Assembly (NCBI RefSeq): GCF_030409945.1
Contig: NZ_JAUFQV010000023.1
Location: 1-64,000, forward strand
Length of the DNA stretch: 64,000 nt
Source of the DNA: Vibrio tapetis subsp. quintayensis
GTDB lineage: Bacteria; Pseudomonadota; Gammaproteobacteria; Enterobacterales; Vibrionaceae
Direction: 5' to 3'
This document shows positions 25,401 to 36,984 of the stretch, piece by piece. The position numbers and the translations under genes were made by a program. The notes under the pieces were generated by a model. It was not told where the DNA came from and searched no databases. It saw nothing but the letters and a program-made list of their open reading frames with translations. Each line of letters opens with the position of its first letter. Positions within the stretch are counted from its first letter, which is position 1.

Positions 25401-26980
25401 CGACTCCTGGCGTCGGCCTAATTTCACCACCGCCACACCATGATATTTACTCAATCGAAGATTTGGCTCAATTGATCTACGATCTGAAAAATGCCAACCG
25501 TGATGGCCGTGTTAACGTTAAGCTCGTGTCTGAAGCCGGTGTTGGTACGATTGCCTCTGGTGTAGCAAAAGCTAAAGCCGATGTAGTACTGATTGCAGGT
25601 TTTGATGGCGGTACTGGTGCATCACCAATGTCATCGATTCGCCACACAGGTCTACCATGGGAGCTAGGGCTGGCGGAAACGCACCAAACTCTGCTGAAAA
25701 ACGGTTTGCGTAACCGTATCGTTGTTCAGTCTGATGGCCAAATGAAAACGCCACGCGATTTAATCGTAGCGACGTTGTTAGGTGCTGAAGAGTGGGGTGT
25801 GGCAACGGCGGCATTGGTTGTTGAAGGCTGTATCATGATGCGTAAGTGTCATAAAAACACCTGCCCTGTTGGTATCGCAACACAAAATAAAACACTGCGT
25901 GAGCGCTTTGATGGCCGCGTAGATGATGTCGTGACGTTCTTCCAATACATGGCAGAAGGCATGCGCGAAGTAATGGCTGAACTTGGTTTCCGTACTATCG
26001 AAGAGATGGTTGGCCAATCACATAAGCTAAAAGTGCGTGAAGACATCAAACACTGGAAATATAAAAACCTAGATTTAACGCCTGTTCTGCACATTGAACC
26101 GGCTCGTGACGAAGACGGTATTTATAACCAGACACAGCAGAACCATAATCTTGAAGACGTTCTGGATCGTAAGTTAATCCAAGCGGCGATTCCTGCGTTA
26201 GAAAAAGGCGAAGCCGTTACCGCTGAGTTCCCTATCATTAACACTGACCGCTCTGCGGGCACCATGCTGTCGAACGAGATTTCGAAAGTGTATAAAGATA
26301 AAGGTCTACCAAAGCCAATGAACGTTAAGTTCTACGGCAGTGCTGGCCAATCCTTTGGTGCATTCCTAGCGAAAGGCGTTAAGTTTGAAGTAGAAGGCGA
26401 CGCGAATGACTACTGGGGTAAAGGACTATCTGGCGGTACGCTAGTACTGTACCCAGACACCAAATCGACCATCGTTGCAGAAGACAACATCGTGGTTGGT
26501 AACGTCTGTTTCTATGGCGCAACGTCAGGTGAATCTTTCATCCGTGGTATGGCTGGTGAGCGTTTCTGTGTTCGTAACTCAGGCGCGAAAGTCGTTGTTG
26601 AAGGTATTGGCGACCACGGTTGTGAATACATGACAGGCGGTGCAGCAGTTATCCTAGGCTCTACTGGTCGTAACTTTGCGGCAGGTATGAGTGGCGGTGT
26701 TGCGTATGTTTGGGATAAAGCGGGTGATTTTGAAACCAAGCTTAATGCTGAACTGGTCGACCTAGACCCAATCGAACAAGAAGATAAAGATCTTCTATTA
26801 GACATGCTAACGAAACATGTGAAATTCACAGGAAGTGAAGTTGCACAGTCTTTCCTAGACAATTTTGAAGCTAGCTTAGCCTCTTTGGTTAAAGTGATGC
26901 CGCGTGACTACAAAGCGGTGCTACAAAAACGTAAAGCGGAAGCGGCGCAAGCACAAACGGAACAAGTGGAGGCAGTATAA
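22436..26980 (+). CDS. gltB: Glutamate synthase large subunit (first copy)
   Basis: This is the NADPH-GOGAT alpha subunit, making two glutamates from glutamine and 2-oxoglutarate. The start chosen is the ATG with GGAAGG 9 nt upstream (1514 aa); an ATG three codons earlier abuts that site. The N-terminal nucleophile Cys20 follows a short propeptide (ELEHDACGIGFVAH). Domains in order: class II amidotransferase ~20-420, central domain, FMN-binding synthase barrel ~850-1230 with the 3Fe-4S cysteines CIMMRKCHKNTCPVG, and the C-terminal GXGXG beta-helix. It differs clearly from the second copy at 28821 and is closer to the non-enteric type. The gltD start overlaps its stop codon (TAATG). Confidence 0.96.
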   Translation: MVDKQNSQGLYTPELEHDACGIGFVAHLKNRKSHAVVTQALDMLARMEHRGGQGCDPCSGDGAGILLQKPHEFLLEETVKQGITLPSFEKYGVGVVLFPKDEHKRAQCRDILERNAKRLELEVIGYRVLPVDNSMIGADPLSTEPQFEHVFISGGPGIKPEELERKLYVLRNYTVRVCLESISNIGDDFYINSMSYKTLVYKGQLTTEQVPQYFLDLQNPTMVTALALVHSRFSTNTFPRWRLAQPFRYIAHNGEINTVRGNLNWMKAREAIIESDLFTKAEIDMLLPICQEGSSDSSNFDMALELLVLSGRSLPHALMMMIPEAWQENKNMDPTRRAFYQYHANVMEPWDGPASVCFTDGVQVGATLDRNGLRPSRYTVTKDDFLVMASESGVVEIEPENVEFRGRLQPGRIFVADLEQGRIISDEEVKDDIAKAQPYEQWVKDNLLSLKELPEADNSHSQPSPERLLHHQQAFGVSSEEVNEIIVPLAKTGYEPLSAMGADWPLAILSHQSQHLSNYFKQLFAQVTNPPIDPIRERMVMSLNTYLGKDQNLLAETPEHCQKVELESPVLSNAELEKLRAIDNEHLQAKTLDIVFRASEEKGKLERALKRVCQYAEDAVNDGYSIILLTDRAVNSNHAAIPAMLAVGAVHHHLIRKGLRAKCDIVIETGDARETHHFATLVGYGANAVNPYLVTETIIDLQRTKKLDPSLSAEALFDNYRKGVNGGLLKIFSKMGISTLQSYHGAQIFEALGISKSVVDKYFTGTVTRIEGLTIDDIAKEVLVRHRLGYPTREIPVQVLDVGGVYQWKQRGEKHLFNPETISLLQESTRNKDYSQFKQYAQAVDAQGDNAATLRSQLDFVKNPAGSIPLEEVEPIESILKRFATGAMSFGSISYEAHSTLAVAMNRIGAKSNSGEGGEDPARFEPKENGDWERSAIKQVASGRFGVTSYYLTNSDEIQIKMAQGAKPGEGGQLPGDKVDDWIGATRHSTPGVGLISPPPHHDIYSIEDLAQLIYDLKNANRDGRVNVKLVSEAGVGTIASGVAKAKADVVLIAGFDGGTGASPMSSIRHTGLPWELGLAETHQTLLKNGLRNRIVVQSDGQMKTPRDLIVATLLGAEEWGVATAALVVEGCIMMRKCHKNTCPVGIATQNKTLRERFDGRVDDVVTFFQYMAEGMREVMAELGFRTIEEMVGQSHKLKVREDIKHWKYKNLDLTPVLHIEPARDEDGIYNQTQQNHNLEDVLDRKLIQAAIPALEKGEAVTAEFPIINTDRSAGTMLSNEISKVYKDKGLPKPMNVKFYGSAGQSFGAFLAKGVKFEVEGDANDYWGKGLSGGTLVLYPDTKSTIVAEDNIVVGNVCFYGATSGESFIRGMAGERFCVRNSGAKVVVEGIGDHGCEYMTGGAAVILGSTGRNFAAGMSGGVAYVWDKAGDFETKLNAELVDLDPIEQEDKDLLLDMLTKHVKFTGSEVAQSFLDNFEASLASLVKVMPRDYKAVLQKRKAEAAQAQTEQVEAV

Positions 26981-28449
26981 TGGGTAAGCCTACTGGATTT
27001 TTAGAACATGGTCGCGAGCTTCCAAAGAAGCTCGACCCGTCCGTTCGAATTGAAGACAACAAAGAATTCGTACTCAACGACGAATTTGGCGAAAAAATCG
27101 GTACTCAAGCATCACGTTGTATGGACTGTGGCGTACCGTTTTGTCACAGCGGTTGTCCTATTGGTAACATCATTCCTGAGTTTAACGATGCGGTTTATCG
27201 TGATAGCTGGGAAGAAGCTTGGAACATTCTAAGCTCTACCAATAACTTCCCTGAGTTTACCGGTCGTGTATGCCCGTCTCCATGTGAGAGTGCATGTGTG
27301 CTTGGTATCAACCAAGATCCAATCACGATTTGTAATATCGAGAAAACCATTGTAGAAACCGCCTATCGCGAAGGCTACGCTAAGCCAAAAATACCGCGCT
27401 CTCGCACGGGTAAAACCATTGCGATCATCGGCTCTGGCCCTGCAGGTCTTGCTGCGGCAGAACAACTGAACAGCGCGGGACATACGGTTACGGTATTTGA
27501 ACGTGACGAGAAAGTGGGTGGATTACTGCGCTTTGGTATCCCTGACTTTAAGCTCGGTATGGATGTGATTGACCGTAAGATCAACCTAATGGCAGACGCT
27601 GGTGTTGAGTTCAAAGTCAACCAGCACATTGGTGTTGATGTTAATGCCCAACAGCTTCGTCAAGATTTCGATGTTGTGTTGCTAACGGGTGGCTCTACTG
27701 TTCCTCGCGATTTACCAATTCCAGGCCGTGAGCTGAAAGGCGTGCATTTTGCCATGGAGTTCCTTGGGCAAAATAACCGTCGCGCTAACGGCTTAGATCT
27801 TAAGACTGAAGAGATCCACGCTAAAGACAAACACATTGTTGTTATTGGTGGGGGTGATACTGGTTCTGACTGTGTCGGCACATCAAACCGTCATAAAGCA
27901 GCGAGTATTACTCAAGTGGAGATCATGCCGATCCCACCTGAGAAACGTCCAGCAAATATGCCTTGGCCTCAGTACCCAATGATCATGAAAACAACCACTT
28001 CTCACGAAGAGGGCTGTGAGCGTCATTGGAATATTCTGACCAAAGAGTTCATCAGTAATGATAAAGGTGAAGTCACTGGCTTGCGTGTTGCCGACATTGT
28101 ATGGCAAGACGCGAAACCTGGTGAACGCCCAGGGTTTGAAGAAGTTGCAGCAACTGAACGCGTCATTCCTTGTGATATGGCATTCCTAGCGATGGGTTTC
28201 TTACACCCAGAGCCAACCGGTGTGCTTGCTCAACTAGACATAAAACTTGATGAGCGCGGCAATGTAGCAACTGAAGGTTATGCTACAAGCCAAAAAGGCG
28301 TATTCGCAGCTGGTGATATGCGCACAGGCCAATCTTTGGTCGTGCGTTGTATCAATGAAGGCCGTGAATGTGCACGCGAAATTGATGCCTACCTCATGGG
28401 CGGTACCAATCTAGAAGCCAGAGCGAACTCGCTCATGCTTTCAGCATAA
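26980..28449 (+). CDS. gltD: Glutamate synthase small subunit (first copy)
   Basis: This is the beta subunit, an FAD/NADPH oxidoreductase that feeds electrons to GltB. It is 489 aa. Iron-sulfur cysteines lie at [14 protein letters not shown] (~47-60) and [12 protein letters not shown]. The FAD loop is [15 protein letters not shown] (~150) and the NADPH loop [13 protein letters not shown]. It translationally overlaps gltB by one base, with GGAGG inside the end of gltB. It belongs to the non-enteric class, distinct from the 470-aa copy at 33310. Confidence 0.96.
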   Translation: MGKPTGFLEHGRELPKKLDPSVRIEDNKEFVLNDEFGEKIGTQASRCMDCGVPFCHSGCPIGNIIPEFNDAVYRDSWEEAWNILSSTNNFPEFTGRVCPSPCESACVLGINQDPITICNIEKTIVETAYREGYAKPKIPRSRTGKTIAIIGSGPAGLAAAEQLNSAGHTVTVFERDEKVGGLLRFGIPDFKLGMDVIDRKINLMADAGVEFKVNQHIGVDVNAQQLRQDFDVVLLTGGSTVPRDLPIPGRELKGVHFAMEFLGQNNRRANGLDLKTEEIHAKDKHIVVIGGGDTGSDCVGTSNRHKAASITQVEIMPIPPEKRPANMPWPQYPMIMKTTTSHEEGCERHWNILTKEFISNDKGEVTGLRVADIVWQDAKPGERPGFEEVAATERVIPCDMAFLAMGFLHPEPTGVLAQLDIKLDERGNVATEGYATSQKGVFAAGDMRTGQSLVVRCINEGRECAREIDAYLMGGTNLEARANSLMLSA

Positions 28450-28473
28450 ATAACTATAAATAGTTCCTTCCTA

Positions 28474-28507
28474 TTGGCCAACAGATTGTCCTCTGTTGGC
28501 CTTTTTT
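28474..28507 (+). terminator. gltBD (first pair) terminator
   Basis: GGCCAACAGA and TCTGTTGGCC arms, followed by TTTTTT, 25 bp after gltD. It is a strong Rho-independent terminator that separates the two glutamate synthase operons. Confidence 0.92.
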
Positions 28508-28820
28508 CGTTTTATATCTTTCCTATTGCTCACCGTTTTACTTTAAGCCATCCATCAGCCAGCGCAGAATACGTCTCTTCAATTATCTAGAACCAAAATA
28601 AGACCTCTTACCTAATTCCGAGTTATTCCCTAAAAAATCCAGATACACCAAACAAATTGCTGAATACTTGACCTTTAATGTCATTCCCTATACGTTGTAA
28701 TGTCGGTAAAAACAAATTAGCAACAAAATATTAAAATAAGAATAACGCGATTTACTCGCGCAACCTCATAAGAATCAGTCATTTTCTGCTAGGAAGGCAG
28801 TCAGCAAAGGGAGAATTGCA
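28508..28820 (+). promoter_or_regulatory. Promoter region of second gltBD pair
   Basis: This 313-bp region has no gene. TTGACC at 28668 with TATACG 15 bp later is a possible, short-spaced promoter. The second pair therefore seems to have its own transcription start. Confidence 0.4.
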
Positions 28821-31800
28821 ATGACGCTTTACGATCCTTATCTTGAAAAAGATAACTGCGGTTTTGGGTTAATCGCCCACATGAAAGGAAAGCCAAGCCA
28901 TAAACTCGTTCGCACGGCTATATCCGCACTCGATAGGATGACCCATCGTGGCGGGATCGCTGCGGATGGAAAGACCGGTGATGGCTGTGGTTTATTGCTA
29001 CAAAAGCCTGACTCCTATTTACGGTTAGTTGCCCAAGAACAAAACTGGAATCTGGGTAAGCAATACGCGATCGGCATGGTTTTCTTCAACCAAGACCCGG
29101 TCAAAGCCGCCGCAACCAAAGCCATCATCAATGAAGAATTAGCCAAAGAAACGCTGACCATTGCAGGTTGGCGCTCAGTGCCAACCAATTCCGAAGTACT
29201 CGGCCCAATTGCAAAACAGTCTGTCCCGAATATCGAACAAGTTTTTATCAATGCCCCTGCGGGTTGGCAAAACCGCGATATCGAACGCCGCCTTTATATA
29301 GCAAGGCGTCGAATAGAAAAACGTATTACCGACGATAACGAATTCTATATTTGTAGCCTTTCCACTCAGGTTATTGTCTTCAAAGGGCTTTGTATGCCCG
29401 CAGACCTACCAAGGTTCTATTTAGATCTGGCGGATTTACGTATGGAATCGGCTATTTGCCTGTTCCACCAGCGTTTCTCAACCAATACTCAGCCGAGGTG
29501 GCCCTTAGCTCAACCATTTCGCTACCTAGCCCACAATGGTGAAATCAACACCATTGAGGGTAATCGCCAGTGGGCAAAAGCACGAGCTTATAAGTTCAGC
29601 TCTCCATTGCTACCCGACTTACACACCGCTGCGCCATTTGTTAATGAAGTCGGCTCCGATTCTTCCAGCCTAGATAACATGTTGGATCTCTTCTTGGCTG
29701 GCGGCATGGATATCTTCCGCGCCATGAGAATGCTCGTACCGCCTGCGTGGCAAAACCACCCAGATATGGATGAAGACCTGCGCGCATTTTACGACTTTAA
29801 CTCCAAGCACATGGAACCATGGGATGGCCCCGCTGGCATCGTATTATCTGACGGCCGTTATGCTGCCTGTAATCTCGACCGAAACGGTCTCCGGCCAGCA
29901 CGCTACGTCATCACCAAAGATAATCTCATCACCCTAGCCTCAGAAGTGGGCATTTGGGATTACGCTCCCGATGAAGTGGCGGAAAAAGGAAGAGTAGGCC
30001 CTGGCGAATTGCTGGTAGTCGATACCAAAGAAGGCAAGCTATGGTTATCTGATGAGATAGATAATGACCTAAAAAATAGACATCCATACAAACAGTGGAT
30101 GCAAGAAAACGTCCATCGACTAACGCCATTTTCTGAACTCGGTGAAACTAAAATAGGTCAACGACAGTTTGAAGACAGCCAGCTAAAAGTCTATCAAAAA
30201 CAATTTGCGATGAATCGTGAAGAAATTGATAGCGTATTACGGGTTTTAGCCGACATGGGCCAAGAAGCAACTGGCTCTATGGGCGATGACGCCCCAATGG
30301 CGGTGTTGTCATCTAAAGAACGTCTAATAACCGATTACTTCAGACAAAAATTTGCACAAGTAACCAACCCACCGATCGATCCTTTACGAGAAAAACACGT
30401 GATGTCTTTGGCCACCAGCATCGGCCAAGAGATGAATGTATTTTGTGAAACCGACGGCCACGCACACCGAGTAAGTTTTGACTCCCCTATCCTTCTCTAC
30501 TCAGACATGCAGCAATTGCTGGAGTTGGACAAAGCGTATTATCAACACTATCTGCTAGACATCAACTTTGACTCGGCAGCCGTTTCATTAGAAAACGCTA
30601 TTTTGACTCTGTGCGACCAAGCCGAAATCGCGGTACGTGATGGTTCCGTTTTGATTGTGCTCTCGGATCGAGCAATCACAAAGGGCAGCCTACCGATTCC
30701 AGCAGCGATGGCTGTGGGCGCGGTACAAACTCGATTGGCCAATGCTAACCTTAGGTGTGATGCCAATATCATTGTTGAAACGGCTACTGCTCGAGATCCG
30801 CACCAATTTGCCGTCTTACTTGGCTTTGGTGCGACCGCTATATACCCGTATTTAGCCTATGAAACTCTAGCAAAAATTATCGACGATGCGGTCATTGATA
30901 AAAGCTATGCCCAAGCGATGCTTAACTATCGTAACGGCATCAACAAGGGGTTATTTAAGATCATGTCCAAAATGGGCATTTCCACCATCGCCTCTTATCG
31001 TTGCTCACAACTATTTGAAGCGGTGGGGCTGCACGATGATGTGGTTAACTTATGTTTTAGTGGAGTATCAGCCCGTATTCAAGGGGCAAGCTTCCCTGAA
31101 TTCCAACAAGATCTTATTAACCTTGGCCGCAAAGCCTGGGCAAAACGTAAACCTATTGATCATGGTGGCTTACTAAAGTATGTGCATGATGGCGAGTTCC
31201 ACGCCTACAACCCCGACGTGGTCAGCACGTTACAAACGGCTGTAAAATCTGGTGATAAACAAGATTACCAAAGCTATGCAAAACAAGTTAACTCTAGGCC
31301 CGTCACGACACTACGGGACCTAATGCAATTGAAGATGTCAGAACATCCCTTAGCACTGGAACAAGTTGAACCCAACTCAGAGCTATTCAAACGCTTTGAC
31401 TCTGCAGCAATGTCTATCGGAGCATTAAGCCCTGAAGCACACCAAGCCCTCGCAATCGCAATGAACCAATTGGGTGGATACTCAAACTCCGGTGAGGGCG
31501 GTGAAGATCCGGCTCGTTTTGGCACTAATCGAAACTCTCGAATCAAGCAAATTGCATCCGGTCGTTTTGGTGTCACCCCCCACTATTTAACCAACGCAGA
31601 TGTACTGCAAATAAAAGTCGCACAAGGGGCAAAGCCCGGAGAAGGAGGTCAATTACCTGGCCATAAAGTAACGGCTGAAATCGCCAAACTTCGTCATTCT
31701 GTGCAAGGCGTAACCTTGATCTCTCCTCCACCACATCATGATATCTACTCCATTGAAGATTTAGCTCAGCTGATCTTCGATTTAAAACAAGTGAACCCAG

Positions 31801-33284
31801 AGGCCTTAGTCTCGGTCAAGTTAGTATCAGAGCCGGGGGTTGGCACCATAGCAACTGGTGTAGCCAAAGCCTACGCTGATCTCATTACCATTTCAGGCTA
31901 CGATGGCGGCACGGCAGCAAGCCCAATCACCTCCGTAAAATACGCAGGTAGCCCATGGGAGCTTGGCTTAGCGGAAACTCAACAAGCACTTGTTGCAAAT
32001 GGGTTACGGCATAAAATACGCCTTCAAGTTGATGGCGGATTAAAAACTGGATTGGACGTCGTCAAAGCCGCGATTTTAGGGGCTGAAAGCTTCGGATTTG
32101 GCACGGCACCTATGGTCGCTATCGGCTGTAAGTTCTTACGTATCTGCCATTTAAACAACTGCGCTACGGGTGTAGCAACGCAAGATGAAACCCTAAGAAA
32201 CACCTACTTTAAGGGCTTACCTGAAATGGTCGTCAATTACTTCACTGGTCTCGCGGATGAAGTTCGTGCATTGCTATCAGAACTGGGAGTAGAAAAACTC
32301 ACCGACCTGATTGGCAGAACTGATTTACTTGAAGTCATTGAAGGGAAAACAGCAAAACAAACCAAGCTCGATCTTTCACCCATCTTAGCGGCCCCAGTTT
32401 CACCTGAAAATCATCCCGTATTTTGGAGTGAACCCAACGCACCATTTGACCGAGCTGAGCTCAACAGCAAAATTGTTGACGACGCACAGCAAGCCGTACA
32501 AAAAAGACAAAGCACCAGCCTCTACTATGACGTGATCAATACAGACAGATCTATCGGTGCTCGTTTGTCTGGTGAAATTGCCAAGCGGTATGGCAACCAA
32601 GGTTTAGCAGCTAGCCCAATTAAAATCCATCTTAATGGCACGGCAGGTCAATCCCTTGGGGTCTGGAATGCCGGTGGTGTTGAACTCTATCTAACAGGCG
32701 ATGCGAACGATTATGTTGGCAAAGGCATGGCGGGTGGCAAAATTGTTATTCACCCTCACGTCGGCACGACCTTTAAATGTAATGAAGCAACCATCATAGG
32801 CAATACCTGCTTATATGGCGCAACTGGTGGCAAGTTGTTTGCTGCGGGTAAAGCAGGCGAACGATTTGGTGTCAGAAACTCAGGCACCATTTCGGTCATC
32901 GAAGGGGCCGGTGACAATGCATGCGAATACATGACAGGGGGCATTATTGCCATTCTTGGAGCCACAGGGGTCAACTTTGGCGCGGGCATGACCGGTGGGT
33001 TTGCCTATGTTTTAGATGAGAATCAAGACTTCCAAGGCCGCGTAAACGCCGAGTCGGTAGAAGCCGTTGCTTTAAGTGAACTGCCCATCCACCAAGAACA
33101 TCTTCGTGGCTTAATCGCAGAACACCTAGAGCTGACCCACTCAGCACATGCAGAGCACATCCTAGCTAATTTTGACGAATGGATTCCTCAATTTTACTTG
33201 GTGAAACCCCATGCCTCAGAACTCAGCACCTTACTCGGGCATCAAAGCCGAAGCGCCGCTGAATTACGTGTGCAAGCACAGTAA
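28821..33284 (+). CDS. gltB: Glutamate synthase large subunit (second copy, enteric type)
   Basis: This is the GOGAT alpha subunit of the E. coli type (LEKDNCGFGLIAHMKGKPSH; nucleophile Cys13). It is 1487 aa with the same domain order as the first copy: amidotransferase, central domain, FMN synthase barrel with CKFLRICHLNNCATG, and C-terminal beta-helix. It shares only moderate identity with the copy at 22436, so the two are not a recent duplication. AGGGAG lies 8 nt before the ATG. gltD follows 25 bp later. Confidence 0.96.
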   Translation: MTLYDPYLEKDNCGFGLIAHMKGKPSHKLVRTAISALDRMTHRGGIAADGKTGDGCGLLLQKPDSYLRLVAQEQNWNLGKQYAIGMVFFNQDPVKAAATKAIINEELAKETLTIAGWRSVPTNSEVLGPIAKQSVPNIEQVFINAPAGWQNRDIERRLYIARRRIEKRITDDNEFYICSLSTQVIVFKGLCMPADLPRFYLDLADLRMESAICLFHQRFSTNTQPRWPLAQPFRYLAHNGEINTIEGNRQWAKARAYKFSSPLLPDLHTAAPFVNEVGSDSSSLDNMLDLFLAGGMDIFRAMRMLVPPAWQNHPDMDEDLRAFYDFNSKHMEPWDGPAGIVLSDGRYAACNLDRNGLRPARYVITKDNLITLASEVGIWDYAPDEVAEKGRVGPGELLVVDTKEGKLWLSDEIDNDLKNRHPYKQWMQENVHRLTPFSELGETKIGQRQFEDSQLKVYQKQFAMNREEIDSVLRVLADMGQEATGSMGDDAPMAVLSSKERLITDYFRQKFAQVTNPPIDPLREKHVMSLATSIGQEMNVFCETDGHAHRVSFDSPILLYSDMQQLLELDKAYYQHYLLDINFDSAAVSLENAILTLCDQAEIAVRDGSVLIVLSDRAITKGSLPIPAAMAVGAVQTRLANANLRCDANIIVETATARDPHQFAVLLGFGATAIYPYLAYETLAKIIDDAVIDKSYAQAMLNYRNGINKGLFKIMSKMGISTIASYRCSQLFEAVGLHDDVVNLCFSGVSARIQGASFPEFQQDLINLGRKAWAKRKPIDHGGLLKYVHDGEFHAYNPDVVSTLQTAVKSGDKQDYQSYAKQVNSRPVTTLRDLMQLKMSEHPLALEQVEPNSELFKRFDSAAMSIGALSPEAHQALAIAMNQLGGYSNSGEGGEDPARFGTNRNSRIKQIASGRFGVTPHYLTNADVLQIKVAQGAKPGEGGQLPGHKVTAEIAKLRHSVQGVTLISPPPHHDIYSIEDLAQLIFDLKQVNPEALVSVKLVSEPGVGTIATGVAKAYADLITISGYDGGTAASPITSVKYAGSPWELGLAETQQALVANGLRHKIRLQVDGGLKTGLDVVKAAILGAESFGFGTAPMVAIGCKFLRICHLNNCATGVATQDETLRNTYFKGLPEMVVNYFTGLADEVRALLSELGVEKLTDLIGRTDLLEVIEGKTAKQTKLDLSPILAAPVSPENHPVFWSEPNAPFDRAELNSKIVDDAQQAVQKRQSTSLYYDVINTDRSIGARLSGEIAKRYGNQGLAASPIKIHLNGTAGQSLGVWNAGGVELYLTGDANDYVGKGMAGGKIVIHPHVGTTFKCNEATIIGNTCLYGATGGKLFAAGKAGERFGVRNSGTISVIEGAGDNACEYMTGGIIAILGATGVNFGAGMTGGFAYVLDENQDFQGRVNAESVEAVALSELPIHQEHLRGLIAEHLELTHSAHAEHILANFDEWIPQFYLVKPHASELSTLLGHQSRSAAELRVQAQ

Positions 33285-33297
33285 TGGAACATCTTAA

Positions 33298-34722
<1,425 letters not shown>

Positions 34723-34762
34723 CTTAGGCGTCAAGTCAGGAAACGTGAAAGGCGAAATACTC

Positions 34763-34779
34763 AGGTGTTTCACCTTTTT
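34763..34779 (+). terminator. Probable terminator after second gltD
   Basis: AGGTG and CACCT arms around TTT, followed by TTTTG. The stem is short, but it is placed 40 bp after the gltD stop codon. Confidence 0.5.
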
Positions 34780-34810
34780 GCAAAATCAATATACCTATAA
34801 AGGCAAGACA

Positions 34811-35251
34811 ATGGACATGTTAAAAACTCTTTCGGCAACGTTGCTCGTAATCACGTTGAGCGCCTGTAGTAAGAATGTATCAACAATGACGGATAGAACT
34901 GCCGCTCCGTGTGCAGACAAACCAAACTGTGTCTCAACACAAGACACCCGCCCTGATTTTCAGTTGGCAACGTATGAGTTAGTGAGTGCTAACACCGATA
35001 TTGCTGCCGTTGAACAAGTCGCCCTGACCTTACACAACGCCGAGACGGCAGAGCAAACACAAGATTACTTACGTATCGAATGCACCAGCTCGCTGTTTCG
35101 CTTTGTGGATGATTTAGAAATTCGAATTCAAGATGACAAGCTACTGGTGCGCTCAGAGTCCCGAACTGGGCATTCTGATTTTGGTGTCAACCGAGAACGT
35201 GCAGACACATTGCGTCTTAAATTAACCGAAGCGAACATCATTAAGCCTTAA
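34811..35251 (+). CDS. DUF1499-domain lipoprotein
   Basis: The start chosen gives MDMLKTLSATLLVITLSAC (146 aa), with a lipoprotein signal and lipobox LSAC at Cys19. A frame opening at 34745 runs through the terminator and is rejected. The mature part matches the DUF1499 pattern: PCADKPNCVSTQD at the start, a central YLRIECTSSLFRFVDDLEI block, and SESRTGHSDFGVNRERADTL at the end. The function of the family is unknown. AGGCAAGACA precedes the ATG. It seems to be a single-gene unit. Confidence 0.88.
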   Translation: MDMLKTLSATLLVITLSACSKNVSTMTDRTAAPCADKPNCVSTQDTRPDFQLATYELVSANTDIAAVEQVALTLHNAETAEQTQDYLRIECTSSLFRFVDDLEIRIQDDKLLVRSESRTGHSDFGVNRERADTLRLKLTEANIIKP

Positions 35252-35324
35252 CCTAAAGTTCTACAGCGCCATTTTTCCATGCTACAATTTGCAAAATACC
35301 AACCCACAAACATAGAGATAACAG

Positions 35325-36023
35325 ATGAAACTCGGCATTATTGGCGCAATGGAGCAAGAAGTTGCTATTTTAAAATCAGCCCTCACTAACTGTGTAGAAG
35401 AATCACGTGGTGGTTGCACTTTTTACACCGGCCAACTTAACGGTGTTGAGGTCATTTTACTTCAATCTGGTATTGGTAAAGTTGCGGCGGCGGTTGGAAC
35501 AGCACTATTGCTAGAAATCTACCAGCCTGAAGCGGTCATCAATACGGGCAGTGCCGGCGGCTTTGATAGCACATTAAACCTAGGTGATGTGGTTATCTCT
35601 ACTGAAGTTCGCCACCACGATGCTGATGTAACAGCATTTGGTTACGAAATGGGGCAAATGGCAGGTCAACCAGCAGCTTACCTAGCTGACGAAAAACTGA
35701 TGCAAGTAGCAGAACAAGCACTTGAAAAAATGACCGATACACACGCTGTACGCGGTCTAATTTGTACTGGCGATGCGTTTGTCTGCAGCGCTGAACGCCA
35801 AGAGTACATTCGTAAACACTTCCCAAGTGTTATCGCTGTAGAGATGGAAGCGTCAGCCATCGCTCAAACTTGTCACCAATTCAAAGTACCCTTTGTTGTT
35901 GTACGTGCAATTTCTGACGTTGCCGACAAAGAATCTCCAATGAGCTTTGACGAATTCTTGCCTCTTGCTGCAAAAAGCTCATCAGAAATGGTAAGCAACA
36001 TGGCAGAGATCCTGCGCAAGTAA
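35325..36023 (+). CDS. mtnN: 5'-methylthioadenosine/S-adenosylhomocysteine nucleosidase
   Basis: This enzyme cleaves the glycosidic bond of MTA and SAH and 5'-deoxyadenosine, recycling SAM by-products and feeding autoinducer-2 synthesis through LuxS. It is 232 aa and begins [16 protein letters not shown] with Glu12 of the active site. [17 protein letters not shown] and RAISDVAD carry the ribose- and adenine-binding and catalytic Asp residues. cbiB follows after 4 bp and btuF overlaps cbiB, giving a three-gene operon. Confidence 0.96.
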   Translation: MKLGIIGAMEQEVAILKSALTNCVEESRGGCTFYTGQLNGVEVILLQSGIGKVAAAVGTALLLEIYQPEAVINTGSAGGFDSTLNLGDVVISTEVRHHDADVTAFGYEMGQMAGQPAAYLADEKLMQVAEQALEKMTDTHAVRGLICTGDAFVCSAERQEYIRKHFPSVIAVEMEASAIAQTCHQFKVPFVVVRAISDVADKESPMSFDEFLPLAAKSSSEMVSNMAEILRK

Positions 36024-36027
36024 CTCT

Positions 36028-36984
36028 ATGATGGAAGAGCTGTTCGGTAAGCTTTATTCCAACGGTGCCCTACTGGTAATGTGGGGCGCTATCCTATTCC
36101 ATCTTATTCTTCCTATTCCTAAAGCACTTCATCCTGCAACCTTATGGCATAAATTTGCTGAGATTCTTGCCCACAAAGTAAACTTAAATCACAGCTACAA
36201 CCAAAGCCATGTTTCAGGCACGCTAGCGTGGGCATTAATGATCCTACCTGCTTGGTTGTTTCTTTGGGCTTTAAAACCCTTAGTTTGGCAGCCACAAGCA
36301 TTCGAAATGGCACTTCTTTTACTGGCTATTGATTGGCGAAGTAACGAATCTTTAGCGAAACAGTTGATTGAAGCCTTAGGCAAAGAAGACAAAAAACGCG
36401 CTCGCAGTGAATTGAAGCCCTTTGTTAATCGTGATACCCGCTCACTTTCTTCTTTGGGCCTTGGCAAAGCAGGGGCGGAAACCTTGATTTTAGGCTACGG
36501 CCGAAATGTGGTATGTGTCCTATTTTGGTTTGGTATCGCTGGAGGCACTGGCGCATTTTTGTATCGTTTGATTATGGAACTTGCCAGAGCATGGTCTCCA
36601 AGCCGTAGTGAGTACTCACCGTTTGGTTTATTCGCAATTCGCGCTTTAGCCGTTTTAGATTGGCTCCCACTTAAAATATACAGCCTAATGATAACCATAG
36701 GGAAAAATGGCTCGTCGACATTGAGCGCGCTCTTTTCTCAGGCGAGACAGTGGCCTTTACCTGGACCGGGTTGGTTACTCACCGCAGTAGGGCACAAACT
36801 AGAACTTTCATTAGGTGGTCCCGCAATCTATGGCGATAAAAAAGCAATTCGCCCTAAAGTAGGTGGAAGAATTGCCCCGTCAGCTTTCCATTTAGCACAA
36901 ATCCAGCATCTACTCGCTTGGCGGATTTGTGGCTGGATACTCATACAAAGCGCCATCATGATCGTGATCTACCAAGGAATATAA
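36028..36984 (+). CDS. cbiB: CbiB/CobD-family cobamide biosynthesis protein
   Basis: The protein is 318 aa with four or five membrane helices (~12-28, ~65-85, ~92-102, ~155-180, ~295-315). CbiB joins aminopropanol phosphate to adenosylcobyric acid. The RDTRSLSSLGLGKAGAETLI segment and the RPKVGGRIAPSAFHLAQIQ C-terminal region fit the family. Vibrios generally salvage corrinoids rather than make them, so the role is late-stage salvage. The ribosome binding site is weak; the second ATG (36031) is an alternative start. It overlaps btuF by TAATG. Confidence 0.8.
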   Translation: MMEELFGKLYSNGALLVMWGAILFHLILPIPKALHPATLWHKFAEILAHKVNLNHSYNQSHVSGTLAWALMILPAWLFLWALKPLVWQPQAFEMALLLLAIDWRSNESLAKQLIEALGKEDKKRARSELKPFVNRDTRSLSSLGLGKAGAETLILGYGRNVVCVLFWFGIAGGTGAFLYRLIMELARAWSPSRSEYSPFGLFAIRALAVLDWLPLKIYSLMITIGKNGSSTLSALFSQARQWPLPGPGWLLTAVGHKLELSLGGPAIYGDKKAIRPKVGGRIAPSAFHLAQIQHLLAWRICGWILIQSAIMIVIYQGI